NCBI RefSeq assembly: GCF_001317355.1
Contig: NZ_LKET01000068.1
Location: 372,001 to 436,000, forward strand
Length of the DNA: 64,000 nt
Origin: Oxobacter pfennigii
GTDB lineage: Bacteria; Bacillota; Clostridia; Clostridiales; Oxobacteraceae
Reading direction: 5' to 3'
The notes beneath the pieces are model-generated. The model was given only the letters and a program-made list of their open reading frames with translations, searched no databases and was not told the DNA's origin. Of this stretch, positions 33,707-43,143 are shown piece after piece. Position 1 is the first letter of the stretch. Every line of letters begins with the position of its first letter. A program made the translations under genes and the position numbers.

Positions 33707-34771
33707 GTGAGCAATAATATCCCTCCTTCCAGACAGCCTGAGGGCTCATTTCCCTGGAGGCTGCAGCAAGTCCCAAGACCACTAGGAGACCGCCCCATCA
33801 CTGCAAAGGAAAACCAGCGTCTGGTTTATGAAGGTAAAATCCCCATGTGGATGCCTGTTTGGCTTATGGACAACCAATATTGCTGGCCGGATGTAGTGTT
33901 GGAGCATCCAATGTACGAGCAGGACGGTTTTGACTGGTGGGGAACCGAATGGGTAATGGTTGAGTCCGCCGGCGGAATGATGGTAAAACCCGGCACAAGA
34001 ACAGTGACAGATATAGCAAAATGGAGAGAAGAAATGCCCATCCCCGATTTAAGCAAGGTGGACTTTGAAGAGGATGCAAAGCTTCAGACCGCCCGCTACG
34101 ATAATACGAGAATGCACGTTTTCCACTGTCCCGAAGGCCTTTTCGAGCGCCTGCATGAATGTATGCCCTTCGATGAAGCCCTTATGCTTTTCTACGAAGA
34201 TCCCGAGGCCGTTCAGGACTTTTTCACCGGTATTGCAGATTTCAAAATTGAACTCTTAAAAAAAGTATTTCACTACTATGACCCCATCGATTACGTAATT
34301 TATGGTGATGACTGGGGTACTCAGATTTCAGGATTTTTCTCAAATGAAATGTTCAGGGAAGCAATAATGCCTCAGACCAAGAGAATATGGGATTTTATCA
34401 AGAGCCAGGGCAAATTCATCGAGCTTCACTCCTGCGGATTAACCCAGCAGTACATAGAGGAAATTATAGAAATGGGCTGTGATGCCTGGACTCCTCAGGC
34501 TATAAATGATTTTGACATGCTTACGGAAAAATACGGCAATAAGATTGCACTTACCGTTCCTGTTGCAGGTATGGACAAAGCCGCAACAGAAGAAGAAGCA
34601 AGACAATTAGCTCGCCAATTTGTTGATAAATTTGCTCCAAGAGGAAGGATAATTGCAGGCTTCATGATGAATCCTAATCCTGCCATATCCCAAGCCGCCT
34701 CCGATGAACTATATAAATATTCATCCGAATTTTATGCAAATATGCGCAAAGAGGCAGAACAAACTGCCTGA
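33707..34771 (+). CDS. UroD-family methyltransferase with HxC motif, paralog 5
   Basis: A 354-aa UroD-superfamily protein. Unlike paralogs 1-4 it has the motif IELHSCG. The His-x-Cys pair at the end of a barrel strand is a zinc site in MtaA-type methyltransferases that activate thiols or accept methyl groups. GDDWGTQISGFFSNEMFRE is also typical of this branch. GTG 33707 is chosen because GAAAGGA lies 9 nt upstream; TTG 33677 lacks a site. It stands alone between a palindromic promoter region and a terminator. It could act as a partner for one of the corrinoid proteins elsewhere in the window. Confidence 0.82.
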   Translation: MSNNIPPSRQPEGSFPWRLQQVPRPLGDRPITAKENQRLVYEGKIPMWMPVWLMDNQYCWPDVVLEHPMYEQDGFDWWGTEWVMVESAGGMMVKPGTRTVTDIAKWREEMPIPDLSKVDFEEDAKLQTARYDNTRMHVFHCPEGLFERLHECMPFDEALMLFYEDPEAVQDFFTGIADFKIELLKKVFHYYDPIDYVIYGDDWGTQISGFFSNEMFREAIMPQTKRIWDFIKSQGKFIELHSCGLTQQYIEEIIEMGCDAWTPQAINDFDMLTEKYGNKIALTVPVAGMDKAATEEEARQLARQFVDKFAPRGRIIAGFMMNPNPAISQAASDELYKYSSEFYANMRKEAEQTA

Positions 34772-34883
34772 AAATAAAATTAAAGCCTCAATCCTGTACA
34801 ATACCATAGAGATATTTTGTGGACCTCGGGTATTGGTGAGGGGTTGTGTAATTAGTCATCTTATCGGGTTAAAGTGAGCACAA

Positions 34884-34921
34884 AACCACCCCCGTTCCTA
34901 ATCTATGTGGAGCGGGGGTTT
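34884..34921 (+). terminator. Terminator after paralog 5
   Basis: CCCCCGTTCC pairs with GGAGCGGGGG (with a bulge) around about 11 bases and is followed by TTTAAATTTA. Confidence 0.6.
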
Positions 34922-34978
34922 AAATTTATGTTTATTTTAATAGGTTCTGTGGAGACTCTTTTTTATAAGCAGCCTCTT

Positions 34979-37219
34979 TTATTCCGTCCCCGCCTTAAGA
35001 GCTTCACTCATAGGGACACGGGCCACTTTTTTACGGCACATCAGCTTGGCAAATTCATAGGTAGCCAGCACCACACCAAATCCCAGGAGTATATAACTGA
35101 TGCTCAGCTTAACCGGCAGGACGAGCTGCAGGCTCTCGGTCAAAGATTCATAAAACACCCCCACGGTTCCCAGTAAAGCGGGGATCCCGAGCAAATAACC
35201 TATGACAACAATCAAGGTATTGCTGCCCAAAATCAACTTCCGCACTTCCTTTTTTCTGTAGCCAAAAACTTTCATTAATGAAATGCTGCTTCGACTTTCG
35301 TCAACCACGATACCGGTGACGATATAGATGATAATCAGGCCGAGAACAAAGGCGGATCCAATCAGTCCGTAAACCATCGGACCCATTTGATCAAGCAATA
35401 TACCAAAGCCTTCTATGATGGCATCAATGGATTTTGTACTTTGAATCTCTCCTTGAGCAAAGGTCATCGGCTGGTCGCTCCAAATCCCGATATAAGTGTC
35501 GGCCGGCATGCCGAACTCGGCGTTGAAGCTTTCAAGGGGCATGAACAGGAAATCTCCGGCATAGGTGTCGGCTATTTTCTCAATTATAAACGTGTGTTCC
35601 TTGCCGTCTTCCGTATCAAATACCGTCAGGCTGCTGCCAGCATTTACCTTCAGCTTTTTCGCCAGCGGAGCCGTAATCGTAGTTTGTTCGGGTTTAAAAG
35701 CCTGTCCGCTGGTGTCTTTAAGTTTGATCCTCTCGGTGCCGGGCAGAACTCCTGTCACATAAAAGCTGACGTCCTCATCCTCAGGAAGGCTGACATAGGC
35801 CGCGCCGAACTGTTCGGTTCCCTCCGGCGGTGCTCCGGTTTTCTCGGAAGTATATACATACTCGTACTCCAGGTTATACAATTCCTTGACTCCCTCGGTG
35901 AGCATATAGTCAACAGAGCTTTTCATGGTCAGCCCATACAGCATAAGCATGGTAGCTACAACAATCCCAAATAGCAGGAAGAAGGTTCTGGATAAACTGC
36001 GGACTTGCTCTCTGATTTTGAACTTGGTATGGAATTTAAACCGGTCAAGCTTTAAACTGCCCTCGATAAAATTAATTTTATTTTTTACTTCTCCGCCTCT
36101 CATAAGGACAGCCGGACGTGCTTTCAGCACCCTGCCGGTGATCAACCAGGTAACGCCGCAAAGAAGCAGGATTGGAAGCAGCACCGAGAAAACAAGCAGC
36201 CAGGGATTGACAATTACTTCATAAGCCGGCATGGGAAAGGCCGTCAGCATAAAGCTGAACACACTGCCTGATAGCACCAGGCCTAATGCGGAGCCCAGAA
36301 CCGAGCCAATTGCGGACACCAGAAGCGGAAACATCAGATAATGACTGCGCAATTCACGCCTGCGGTAGCCTTGGGCATAAAATGTTCCGATGATGACAGA
36401 TTCGCTTTTAATCATGCGGAACATCATCATCCCGAGCAGAACACAGGAGAGCGCCAGCATGGCAGACGGGACGGCAGCGCTCATGGTGGACAATACGCCC
36501 ACCTCCATGGGAACATAAGAGACGTTGACTTTCTTTTCTGTGCTTTGCCAATTGGTGATACTGATACCTTGTGAACGCAGCTGGTTTTTGACAGCCGCCT
36601 CCTGAGATTTGATATTCTCCCGTTGGTCAAAACGAATGGCATACACCTTATTTTGATCAGGCAAGGCGGCAAAGTCCCCTTTACCGACCAGTCCTACCCC
36701 AAAGATCTTGGGATCGTTCATAATCTCTTCCTTTGACTTGATTACATAGATATAATTAGGCAGAAAACTGTATCCGGAAACGGTGAATTCCTTGCCCGAC
36801 ACCGTGATGGTATCCCCGATTTCATAACCGTTGGTTTCGGCAAACAGACGATCAAGCATAATCTCCGAGGCCCCGGGTAAATTGCCTTTATGAACCGCAG
36901 GGATATTAACCTCATTCATCATGGCAAACACCCGCAAAGTTTGCCCGGGATGTACTTGGCAGTCGGCTGTACCGCCCAGCTCCACCTTAGCTGTAAATTG
37001 TTTACCCAGGTCTCTGGAATCAATTTCACCGTTTATGGAAAATTCCGCATCGGACAGCGCATTCCTCTCAGAAAACAGTTTAAATGCATGGTCTAAATTA
37101 GCTGATGTCGTATTCAGCATAACAAACATCATACTGCTGATGACAAGCAAAAGCGTGGAGCCGATATAGCGGGCTTTGTTCTCGAATATAGTTCGGATTA
37201 CTTTTCTGAAAAGCGCCAT
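34979..37219 (-). CDS. FtsX/MacB-like ABC transporter permease
   Basis: A 746-aa membrane protein with two FtsX domains: one N-terminal helix, then two blocks of three helices (middle and C-terminus) separated by large extracytoplasmic domains. Examples are TMSAAVPSAMLALSCVLLGM and GLIGSAFVLGLIIIYIVTG. It should pair with the ATPase upstream as an exporter or mechanotransmission complex. ATG 37219 overlaps the ATPase stop (TAATG); GTG 37225 is the alternative. Base composition across this operon is visibly GC-richer than in its neighbours, a possible sign of horizontal transfer. Confidence 0.85.
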   Translation of the reverse strand: MALFRKVIRTIFENKARYIGSTLLLVISSMMFVMLNTTSANLDHAFKLFSERNALSDAEFSINGEIDSRDLGKQFTAKVELGGTADCQVHPGQTLRVFAMMNEVNIPAVHKGNLPGASEIMLDRLFAETNGYEIGDTITVSGKEFTVSGYSFLPNYIYVIKSKEEIMNDPKIFGVGLVGKGDFAALPDQNKVYAIRFDQRENIKSQEAAVKNQLRSQGISITNWQSTEKKVNVSYVPMEVGVLSTMSAAVPSAMLALSCVLLGMMMFRMIKSESVIIGTFYAQGYRRRELRSHYLMFPLLVSAIGSVLGSALGLVLSGSVFSFMLTAFPMPAYEVIVNPWLLVFSVLLPILLLCGVTWLITGRVLKARPAVLMRGGEVKNKINFIEGSLKLDRFKFHTKFKIREQVRSLSRTFFLLFGIVVATMLMLYGLTMKSSVDYMLTEGVKELYNLEYEYVYTSEKTGAPPEGTEQFGAAYVSLPEDEDVSFYVTGVLPGTERIKLKDTSGQAFKPEQTTITAPLAKKLKVNAGSSLTVFDTEDGKEHTFIIEKIADTYAGDFLFMPLESFNAEFGMPADTYIGIWSDQPMTFAQGEIQSTKSIDAIIEGFGILLDQMGPMVYGLIGSAFVLGLIIIYIVTGIVVDESRSSISLMKVFGYRKKEVRKLILGSNTLIVVIGYLLGIPALLGTVGVFYESLTESLQLVLPVKLSISYILLGFGVVLATYEFAKLMCRKKVARVPMSEALKAGTE

Positions 37220-37917
37220 TACCACTCAATCCTTTCTGCTGCGAGGATTTCCTCATGCAGGATTGTTTCTGCGATCTCGCCGCTGCGCAGCTTGTAGACC
37301 ATATGTGCCATATCTCCTATGGCTGTATTATGGGTAATCATCAGGATGGTTGTGCCAAAATCCCGGTTGACTTTTTGTAAAAGAGCAAGTACGCTGCGGG
37401 ATGTTTCATAATCCAAAGCTCCGGTTGGCTCGTCGCACAGAAGCAGTTTCGGGTTTTTGACGATAGCACGGGCAATGGCGACACGCTGCTGCTCTCCACC
37501 CGAAAGCTCCCGGGGGAAGCTCCTTTTTTTCATTTCAAGGCCAACGGCTTTCAGCACAGTATCGACATCCAGCGGATTTTTAGCTATATTGGATACTACC
37601 TCGATATTTTCCCCCACAGTGAGATTGGGGACGAGATTGTAAAACTGGAAGATAAAACCGACCTCATTCCGCCGGTAATCCGTCAGCTTGTCGTCGTTAA
37701 GCTCTGTTAATTCCAGACCGTCGATCTGAACGCGGCCGCTGTCCGCACGGTCAACACCGCCGATTATGTTCATCAGGGTAGATTTTCCTGAGCCGGACGG
37801 GCCGAGAATTGCTCCTACCTGACCCTTTTCCAATGTCAGACTGATTCCTTTTAGAACTTCATTAGTGCTTTCACCTGCACTGTAGCTCTTTTTTAGATCT
37901 TCGACTATAATAAACAA
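37219..37917 (-). CDS. LolD/MacB-like ABC transporter ATP-binding protein
   Basis: A 232-aa ATPase with Walker A GPSGSGKS (~39-46), signature LSGGEQQR and Walker [13 protein letters not shown]. The EPTGALD form is typical of MacB/LolD/FtsE-type transporters, which use a mechanical cycle. It overlaps the permease gene and follows the TetR gene by 3 nt. The operon therefore reads regulator, ATPase, permease and looks like a drug or peptide exporter under TetR control. Confidence 0.92.
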   Translation of the reverse strand: MFIIVEDLKKSYSAGESTNEVLKGISLTLEKGQVGAILGPSGSGKSTLMNIIGGVDRADSGRVQIDGLELTELNDDKLTDYRRNEVGFIFQFYNLVPNLTVGENIEVVSNIAKNPLDVDTVLKAVGLEMKKRSFPRELSGGEQQRVAIARAIVKNPKLLLCDEPTGALDYETSRSVLALLQKVNRDFGTTILMITHNTAIGDMAHMVYKLRSGEIAETILHEEILAAERIEW

Positions 37918-37920
37918 ACT

Positions 37921-38556
37921 TCATCGCCCCATTCCTTGTTTTAATAATGAAACCATACTTTTCATAAGATTTTCTATTTCTAAGAACTGTTCTTCCGTTG
38001 GTTCAAATCGATAGCTTTTCGCTTTATCCATGATCTCCATATTAAACTTTTCCGTGACTCCCTGAAAAAACGTCAGAAGTATTTTATCGTCCAGGTCGCT
38101 GCGAATTGTTCCTTTCTTTTTGCCGTTGGCAATAAGCTTGAGCTCATATTCTTCTCCAATCCGGTATAACTCGCTATAGGCTTCCAGCCCCAGACTGCCG
38201 TATTTGCCCAAAGCGACAGCCATGGAATACTCCACCAGCAGAGGCTCTCTTTTAAGCAGTTCAAACCGCTCGCGGCTTCCTGAAAGGAAGTAATCATAAA
38301 CATCCATGTCTTTCAGCGGAGTCTGCCTGTCGATAATTTTCATGAAATATTCCAGTGTCCAGGTGACGGAATAGAAAAACAGTTCTTTTTTATCGTTAAA
38401 ATACTGGTAGATACTGCCTTTGGCTACTCCCGCCTTGTGTGCAATCTCTTCAACCTTGGCCCTTTCAAAGCCATGGGCCTGAAACTCTTCAATAGCTGAG
38501 CGCAGCACTCGTTCTTTCTTATCTTCATCCAAACGGTTAAAAGTTATTTTCGGCAA
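37921..38556 (-). CDS. TetR-family repressor of the MacB-like exporter
   Basis: A 211-aa protein. The N-terminal helix-turn-helix (~10-55) includes IEEFQAHGFERAKVEEIAHK and AGVAKGSIYQYFNDKKELF. The C-terminal domain is a TetR-like ligand-binding bundle. It is the first gene of the exporter operon. A near-perfect 43-nt dyad overlaps its promoter (38575-38622), which suggests autoregulation. Confidence 0.9.
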   Translation of the reverse strand: MPKITFNRLDEDKKERVLRSAIEEFQAHGFERAKVEEIAHKAGVAKGSIYQYFNDKKELFFYSVTWTLEYFMKIIDRQTPLKDMDVYDYFLSGSRERFELLKREPLLVEYSMAVALGKYGSLGLEAYSELYRIGEEYELKLIANGKKKGTIRSDLDDKILLTFFQGVTEKFNMEIMDKAKSYRFEPTEEQFLEIENLMKSMVSLLKQGMGR

Positions 38557-38574
38557 TACTTATCCCTCCAACAT

Positions 38575-38622
38575 AAAGTGACTCTTAAGTCATATAATAT
38601 GACTCATGAGTCACTTTGTCAA
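38575..38622 (-). promoter_or_regulatory. TetR-type operator overlapping a strong promoter
   Basis: On the minus strand a consensus TTGACA (38617-38622) and TATTAT (38594-38599) are 17 nt apart. The outer arms AAAGTGACTC and GAGTCACTTT and the inner arms AGTCATAT and ATATGACT form an almost perfect 43-nt palindrome across the -10 and spacer. Confidence 0.8.
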
Positions 38623-38683
38623 CTGGTATAAAAAATTTCATAAAATCTTTTAATATTTCATATTCATCCATGCAGAGCGAATA

Positions 38684-38726
38684 TAAAAAAACAGACATCA
38701 TCTAGTGAATGCTGTCTGTTTTTTTA
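38684..38726. terminator. Terminator (bidirectional)
   Basis: AAAAAAACAGACA pairs with TGTCTGTTTTTTT around 15 bases, just past the 3' end of the RACE gene. Confidence 0.85.
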
Positions 38727-38735
38727 TATTATGGT

Positions 38736-40532
38736 TTATTCATCGAATGTCATCTGGTCAACGAAGAGGCCTTCAAAATCCCTTCTTCCGGACAACTCTA
38801 CGTATTTTACCGATGTTGAGATTTTATTTATATCATCAATCTCATTTTTGGACAACAGGCACATTTTTGAACCGGTTCCGGCAGAGTTTCCTACGGATTT
38901 CACCTTGCCTGTGAACTCCTTCGGTAAAAGTCCGATAGTCAATGCGCTGTTTATATCCATGAAGTTACCGAATCCGCCAGCAACGTATACGTCCTTAATA
39001 TCGTCGTGTGTTATTCCGGCTTCCTTCATAAGGATCAATATACCGGCGCTTACGGCTGCTTTTGCCAGCTGAACTTCTCTTACGTCTTTTTGAGTAAATA
39101 CTATATTTCCTTCAATTATAAATTCCTTGCCGCCGTCAGTGCTCGGAACTATCCTCTTTTTTATATTCTCCGTCAAGTCCAGTGTTGCAGGATCCTGCAT
39201 TCTTCCCATGTTGTTTACAATTTCATGCTTTACAAATTCAGATACCATATCCAAAACTCCGGAGCCGCATATTCCGATGGGTTTGGCATCTCCGATTGTG
39301 GTGTATATCTTCTCTGAATCTAAGTCTACTTTTGATACGGCACCTTTAACACCGCCTATACCGCATTTTATTGTGGCACCTTCAAAAGCAGGGCCGGCAG
39401 CTGTTGCACAGGCTACTATGCGGTCCTTGTTCCCTACGGCTATCTCTCCGTTTGTACCTAAGTCAAGAAGCAGCGAATAGGTTTCGCTTTTATGCATTTC
39501 GCAGTCTAATATACCTGCTGTGATATCGCTTCCTACGTAGCTTGCAACGCCGGGCAGTACTGATATATATCCGGCAATGGGAATGCCCATCTCCTTTCCG
39601 GGAATATCAACCAAGGATGTAACTACCGGAATGTATGGAGCAACAGCTATATTAGTCGATGGCAATCCCAAAAACAAATGAGTCATTGTGGTGTTTCCGA
39701 CAATTGTTACATTATATATATGTTTCATAGGGATGTTGGTCTTTGCTGATAATTTACCTATTAATTCGGCTATCTGATTTACAATGGCATCCCTTAATGT
39801 GGTTAAGCCACCTTCCTGCTGAGTAGTGTAATTAATCCTGGATATGACGTCGGCACCGTATGGCCTCTGTGCATTAACCCCCGATACAACGTCTACAACC
39901 CTTCCTGATGTCAAATCCACAAGATAGCACGCAACTGTTGTAGTACCTATATCTATTGCCACACCAAAGGATATTTTGGAGGTGTCCCCGGGCTCTAAGC
40001 TTATCAGCTTTCCTTTGAATGTGCAGGCTGTTACCTTATAATTACTGTCCTTCATTATAGCGGAAATTTCTCTTAAAAGCTCGCTGTTTACATAGAGATC
40101 CTCCATGCCCAATGCATCCTGCAGCCTTTTTAAGTCACTTCTCTGATCATCGATGGATGGGAGGCTCATTTCAAGATATGTTTTAACTACATAGGGATCA
40201 ACATCGCCTATTTCATCATCGCCTGTTGTCAAAACCTCTATGGCGTCGGAAGTAAGCGGAATTTCAACTTCAATAGGTTCGGTTATTTTTACGCCGCAGG
40301 ATAATCTCATACCCTTATTGAGTTCTTCTTCGGACAGATGCTTTTTATCTGAATCCGTAGGCGCTTTTGCCCCCTTTTTAAATATTACCTTGCACTTTCC
40401 GCAAATCCCTTTTCCGCCGCAGGGTGAAAGCATGGCAACGCCTTCTTTTATAAGTACGTGCAAAAGGTTATCCCCTTCTTTTACACTAAAGGTTCTGGCG
40501 GTTCCATCTTTTCTCACAACGATTTCAACCAT
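38736..40532 (-). CDS. RACE protein: ATP-dependent reductive activator of corrinoid proteins
   Basis: A 598-aa protein. An N-terminal 2Fe-2S ferredoxin domain has C38, C44, C47 (PCGGKGICGKC) and C79. A linker follows, then a large ASKHA ATPase domain (DUF4445) starting FGVAIDIGTTTVACYLVDL and including the GICGSGVLDM and VYVAGGFGNFMD motifs. It uses ATP and a low-potential electron to reduce inactive Co(II) to Co(I) in corrinoid methyltransferase proteins. ATG 40532 is chosen from the AGGGAGTGG upstream and the start of the ferredoxin domain. It stands alone and may serve both corrinoid proteins in the window. Confidence 0.92.
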   Translation of the reverse strand: MVEIVVRKDGTARTFSVKEGDNLLHVLIKEGVAMLSPCGGKGICGKCKVIFKKGAKAPTDSDKKHLSEEELNKGMRLSCGVKITEPIEVEIPLTSDAIEVLTTGDDEIGDVDPYVVKTYLEMSLPSIDDQRSDLKRLQDALGMEDLYVNSELLREISAIMKDSNYKVTACTFKGKLISLEPGDTSKISFGVAIDIGTTTVACYLVDLTSGRVVDVVSGVNAQRPYGADVISRINYTTQQEGGLTTLRDAIVNQIAELIGKLSAKTNIPMKHIYNVTIVGNTTMTHLFLGLPSTNIAVAPYIPVVTSLVDIPGKEMGIPIAGYISVLPGVASYVGSDITAGILDCEMHKSETYSLLLDLGTNGEIAVGNKDRIVACATAAGPAFEGATIKCGIGGVKGAVSKVDLDSEKIYTTIGDAKPIGICGSGVLDMVSEFVKHEIVNNMGRMQDPATLDLTENIKKRIVPSTDGGKEFIIEGNIVFTQKDVREVQLAKAAVSAGILILMKEAGITHDDIKDVYVAGGFGNFMDINSALTIGLLPKEFTGKVKSVGNSAGTGSKMCLLSKNEIDDINKISTSVKYVELSGRRDFEGLFVDQMTFDE

Positions 40533-40594
40533 TTTAATCCACTCCCTACATATAATATAAAAATTTATTAGGTTTTCTATACATAGCTGTTTAA

Positions 40595-40627
40595 ATAATT
40601 TTATACCCCGAAGGGGTATAAAATTAT
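40595..40627. other. Perfect hairpin upstream of the RACE gene
   Basis: ATAATTTTATACCCC pairs perfectly with its complement around GAA, but no T-run follows on either strand. It is 60 nt upstream of the RACE start, so it may be an operator or a leader structure. A similar ATACCCC/GGGGTAT stem is a terminator at 57738. Confidence 0.45.
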
Positions 40628-40776
40628 TATACAATCGTTTCCTCTATTATACAACAATAATTATCCAAAAACAAAAATTTCGGTTAATTTCGCCCTCAAT
40701 CCAACTGCACGAAAAAAATGGGAGCATACCTGTCGGCAGCTCCAAAGAGAGAGAACTTCATATTATCTATTATTTT

Positions 40777-40809
40777 ATGGCTTTATGCTTTCACGGCATA
40801 AAGCCATAT
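40777..40809. other. Stem-loop after the truncated NTPase gene
   Basis: TATGGCTTTATGC pairs with GCATAAAGCCATA around a seven-base loop at the 3' end of the minus-strand NTPase gene. It may serve as a weak terminator. Confidence 0.45.
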
Positions 40810-40817
40810 CTATCTTA

Positions 40818-41114
40818 TCAGCTGTCAAACCTTTCACTGTATACCTGCACCCTATGTCCTTCTTCAAACTTGGCTATTGCATTTTCCCTGCAATAAACAG
40901 CAGGCTCAGATGCAGAACGCATATATAAAAGCCTGTCAGGCTTTGCCCTGTCCGGGCCGAAATAAGTTCTGAAATCCGATGGTTTAATATTCAGTATTTC
41001 AAGGCTTTTGTTAACTGCCGTCGTCTTTCCTATTTGAATATCCCCCGTTAAAAATATATGCCTGAAATCTTTATATTTTATTTTAAGCCCCTCCCTTGAT
41101 TTCAAATATGCCAA
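40818..41114 (-). pseudogene. THEP1-type NTPase, probably C-terminally truncated
   Basis: Up to 98 aa with a P-loop (GDIQIGKTT) and THEP1-like text (IKPSDFRTYFGPDR). The family is usually ~170-180 aa; here the protein stops after SERFDS, before the Walker B region, so it is likely inactive. The preceding methyltransferase gene overlaps by 32 nt if ATG 41114 is the start. The ribosome site GGGAGGGG lies at 41087-41094, within the proposed coding region, and would instead suit a rare ATA start at 41081. Confidence 0.6.
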
Positions 41115-41781
41115 TAGATTTCATCCTCGGCATATATAAAGGACATTTCTCATTATTGATTTTAATAAGCCGGTCAAACAAAAATCTTTCCAGCATCTCG
41201 GGGCTTGTCTCAGGAGCAAGGTTCATTACAAACTTCCTGGCATCCTCCATTGATATAAAAGGTTGTCCGAATTCAAAGGCTGTCTTTGTAAGATTGTACT
41301 GAATTCCTTTCTTTTTCATCATCTCTTCCACCTCATTTATGGTGGTTTTTTGATGATGAACTTTTTTAACGGGATACAGTTCCTCGTTTCCTTCGCCGTT
41401 TACCACCGCAATAAGCATTTTGCACTTAGGCAAAAGAGATACAAGGTTTTTTCCGCCGAAAAAGCTTGCATATATAACATCCCATTTTTCATCAGCATCG
41501 AAGCAATCCATAACTCTAGTTGCTATATTAGTTATTTTTCTCTCATGTATATTTTTGTTCAGCTGGCCAATGGCATTTTTGTTTGTATCAATGCAGGTAA
41601 TTTTTTCTATATATTTGCAAAGCTCCAAGTCCACAAGGCCGAGGCCGCATCCCATATCACTGAGGGTAGTGCAACCTTTTAGCCTGCCCCTTATGGCATC
41701 TGCCACATTTTTAAAAAATCCCGCATATTCTTCTGCTGCTCTGTACCACCGTATGGTGTCCTCATTCCAGGAAAATAACAT
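41083..41781 (-). CDS. Class I SAM-dependent methyltransferase
   Basis: A 232-aa soluble protein with the SAM-binding motif SDMGCGLGLVDLELCKY (~39-55), an acidic second motif (TCIDTNKNAI) and a C-terminal extension. It is divergent from the cobalamin/iron-type ABC importer and precedes the truncated NTPase. The acceptor is unknown. The link to an importer hints at modification of a metallophore or corrinoid, but this is an inference. Confidence 0.75.
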   Translation of the reverse strand: MLFSWNEDTIRWYRAAEEYAGFFKNVADAIRGRLKGCTTLSDMGCGLGLVDLELCKYIEKITCIDTNKNAIGQLNKNIHERKITNIATRVMDCFDADEKWDVIYASFFGGKNLVSLLPKCKMLIAVVNGEGNEELYPVKKVHHQKTTINEVEEMMKKKGIQYNLTKTAFEFGQPFISMEDARKFVMNLAPETSPEMLERFLFDRLIKINNEKCPLYMPRMKSIGIFEIKGGA

Positions 41782-42009
41782 AGGCTGCTCCTTTATTAAA
41801 TCAAAATGGCAACTTGCCTTCTCTTGTGATTATGTTACCACATTTCATAACTTAACACAACATAATATATGATTATAACGTATAACTATTTATTAAAGCC
41901 GTATTCAGAAATACCTATTTTTTATCATGTTTCGTCATTTTTTTGTTTAAATTAAAATATATTTTATATTTAAATACTTATCATAACATTACAAAACATT
42001 ATAAATCTA

Positions 42010-42038
42010 TTGACACATTTTTATCACATCCATATAAT
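42010..42038 (+). promoter_or_regulatory. Consensus sigma-A promoter of the ABC importer
   Basis: TTGACA and TATAAT, both perfect, are 17 nt apart. The predicted transcript starts near 42045, giving an ~80-nt leader. No cobalamin riboswitch could be recognised in the 340-nt gap. Confidence 0.85.
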
Positions 42039-42123
42039 ATATTTAAAAAGAAAGATAAGCATGATGTTTTGTATGGTTATGTACATATATTTTGCTGCTG
42101 TATTTAGAGTGAGGAAAACAATT

Positions 42124-43143
42124 ATGATGGACAAAATATCAAACAAAAGCTTAGCTATTATATTTTCGCTTATTATAATCCTTATAGCAGCTATTATACT
42201 TTCCTTTCATTTAGGCCGGTATCCAGTACCTCCAAAAGAGCTGATGGGAATACTATTATCCCGAATTACTCCTATTGAAGTTTTCTGGACAGAAAGAATG
42301 GAAACAGTACTTTTTAACATAAGGCTTCCAAGGGTAATTCTTGCCTGCCTCGTAGGATGCTGTATATCTACAGCCGGGGCGGCGTATCAGGGGATTTTTC
42401 AAAATCCCATGTCCAGTCCCGACATTCTGGGAGCCTCACAAGGAGCGGCCTTTGGAGCCGCGCTGGCCATATTTAACGGATTGGGCAGCAGTTTAACCAC
42501 CTTAAGCGCTTTTTTCTTCAGCCTGCTGACAGTGGCACTTGTTTATTTTATGGCCAGCCGCGCAAAGGGCAGCAAAGTTTTAGGGCTTATATTGTCAGGG
42601 GTAATGGTAAGTTCTCTTTTTTCAGCAGGCACTTCCTTTATAAAATTGGTGGCAGACCCTACAGACCAGCTGCCGGCCATAACCTTTTGGCTTATGGGCA
42701 GCCTATCCGGCGCAAACATCAAGGATATAAAATTCGCATTGCTTCCTATGTCTCTCGGTATGAGTATCCTATATCTTCTCCGCTGGCAGATAAACGTCCT
42801 TACGATGGGCGATGATGAAGCCCGCACCATGGGCGTAAATGCAAAAGCTGTCCGCCTCTTGGTCATAATAAGCTCTACTTTAATTACTGCAACCAGCGTG
42901 TCCGTAAGCGGGATGATAGGATGGGTTGGCCTTGTGATACCCCACCTTTCAAGGTGGCTCATAGGAAATAATTACAAGTATCTTTTGCCTGCTACCATGC
43001 TTACAGGTGCCATATTTTTGCTGATTGTAGACAATGTTTCGAGAAATCTTCTTATAACAGAAATCCCTTTAGGAATTCTTACAGCCTTTATTGGCGCTCC
43101 CTTTTTTATCTATCTCATCACCAGGGAGGAAGTGAAATATTGA
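42124..43143 (+). CDS. FecCD/BtuC-family ABC permease
   Basis: A 339-aa membrane protein with about ten helices. Family motifs are RLPRVILACLVGC, GIFQNPMSSPDILGASQGAA and GMIGWVGLVIPHLSRWL. It imports ferric siderophores, heme or cobalamin across the membrane with the two genes that follow. ATG 42124 is chosen because GAGTGAGG lies 8 nt upstream and a consensus promoter ends at 42038, so earlier in-frame starts are not plausible. Given the many corrinoid enzymes nearby, corrinoid uptake is a reasonable guess. Confidence 0.92.
   Translation: MMDKISNKSLAIIFSLIIILIAAIILSFHLGRYPVPPKELMGILLSRITPIEVFWTERMETVLFNIRLPRVILACLVGCCISTAGAAYQGIFQNPMSSPDILGASQGAAFGAALAIFNGLGSSLTTLSAFFFSLLTVALVYFMASRAKGSKVLGLILSGVMVSSLFSAGTSFIKLVADPTDQLPAITFWLMGSLSGANIKDIKFALLPMSLGMSILYLLRWQINVLTMGDDEARTMGVNAKAVRLLVIISSTLITATSVSVSGMIGWVGLVIPHLSRWLIGNNYKYLLPATMLTGAIFLLIVDNVSRNLLITEIPLGILTAFIGAPFFIYLITREEVKY

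Noticed and set aside
42010-42123. Possible longer N-terminus of the FecCD permease
   Set aside because: A consensus promoter occupies 42010-42038, inside the supposed coding region, and a ribosome site precedes ATG 42124.
41782-42123. Cobalamin riboswitch upstream of the importer
   Set aside because: No B12-box-like or conserved paired core could be recognised by eye; a covariance search would be needed to be sure.
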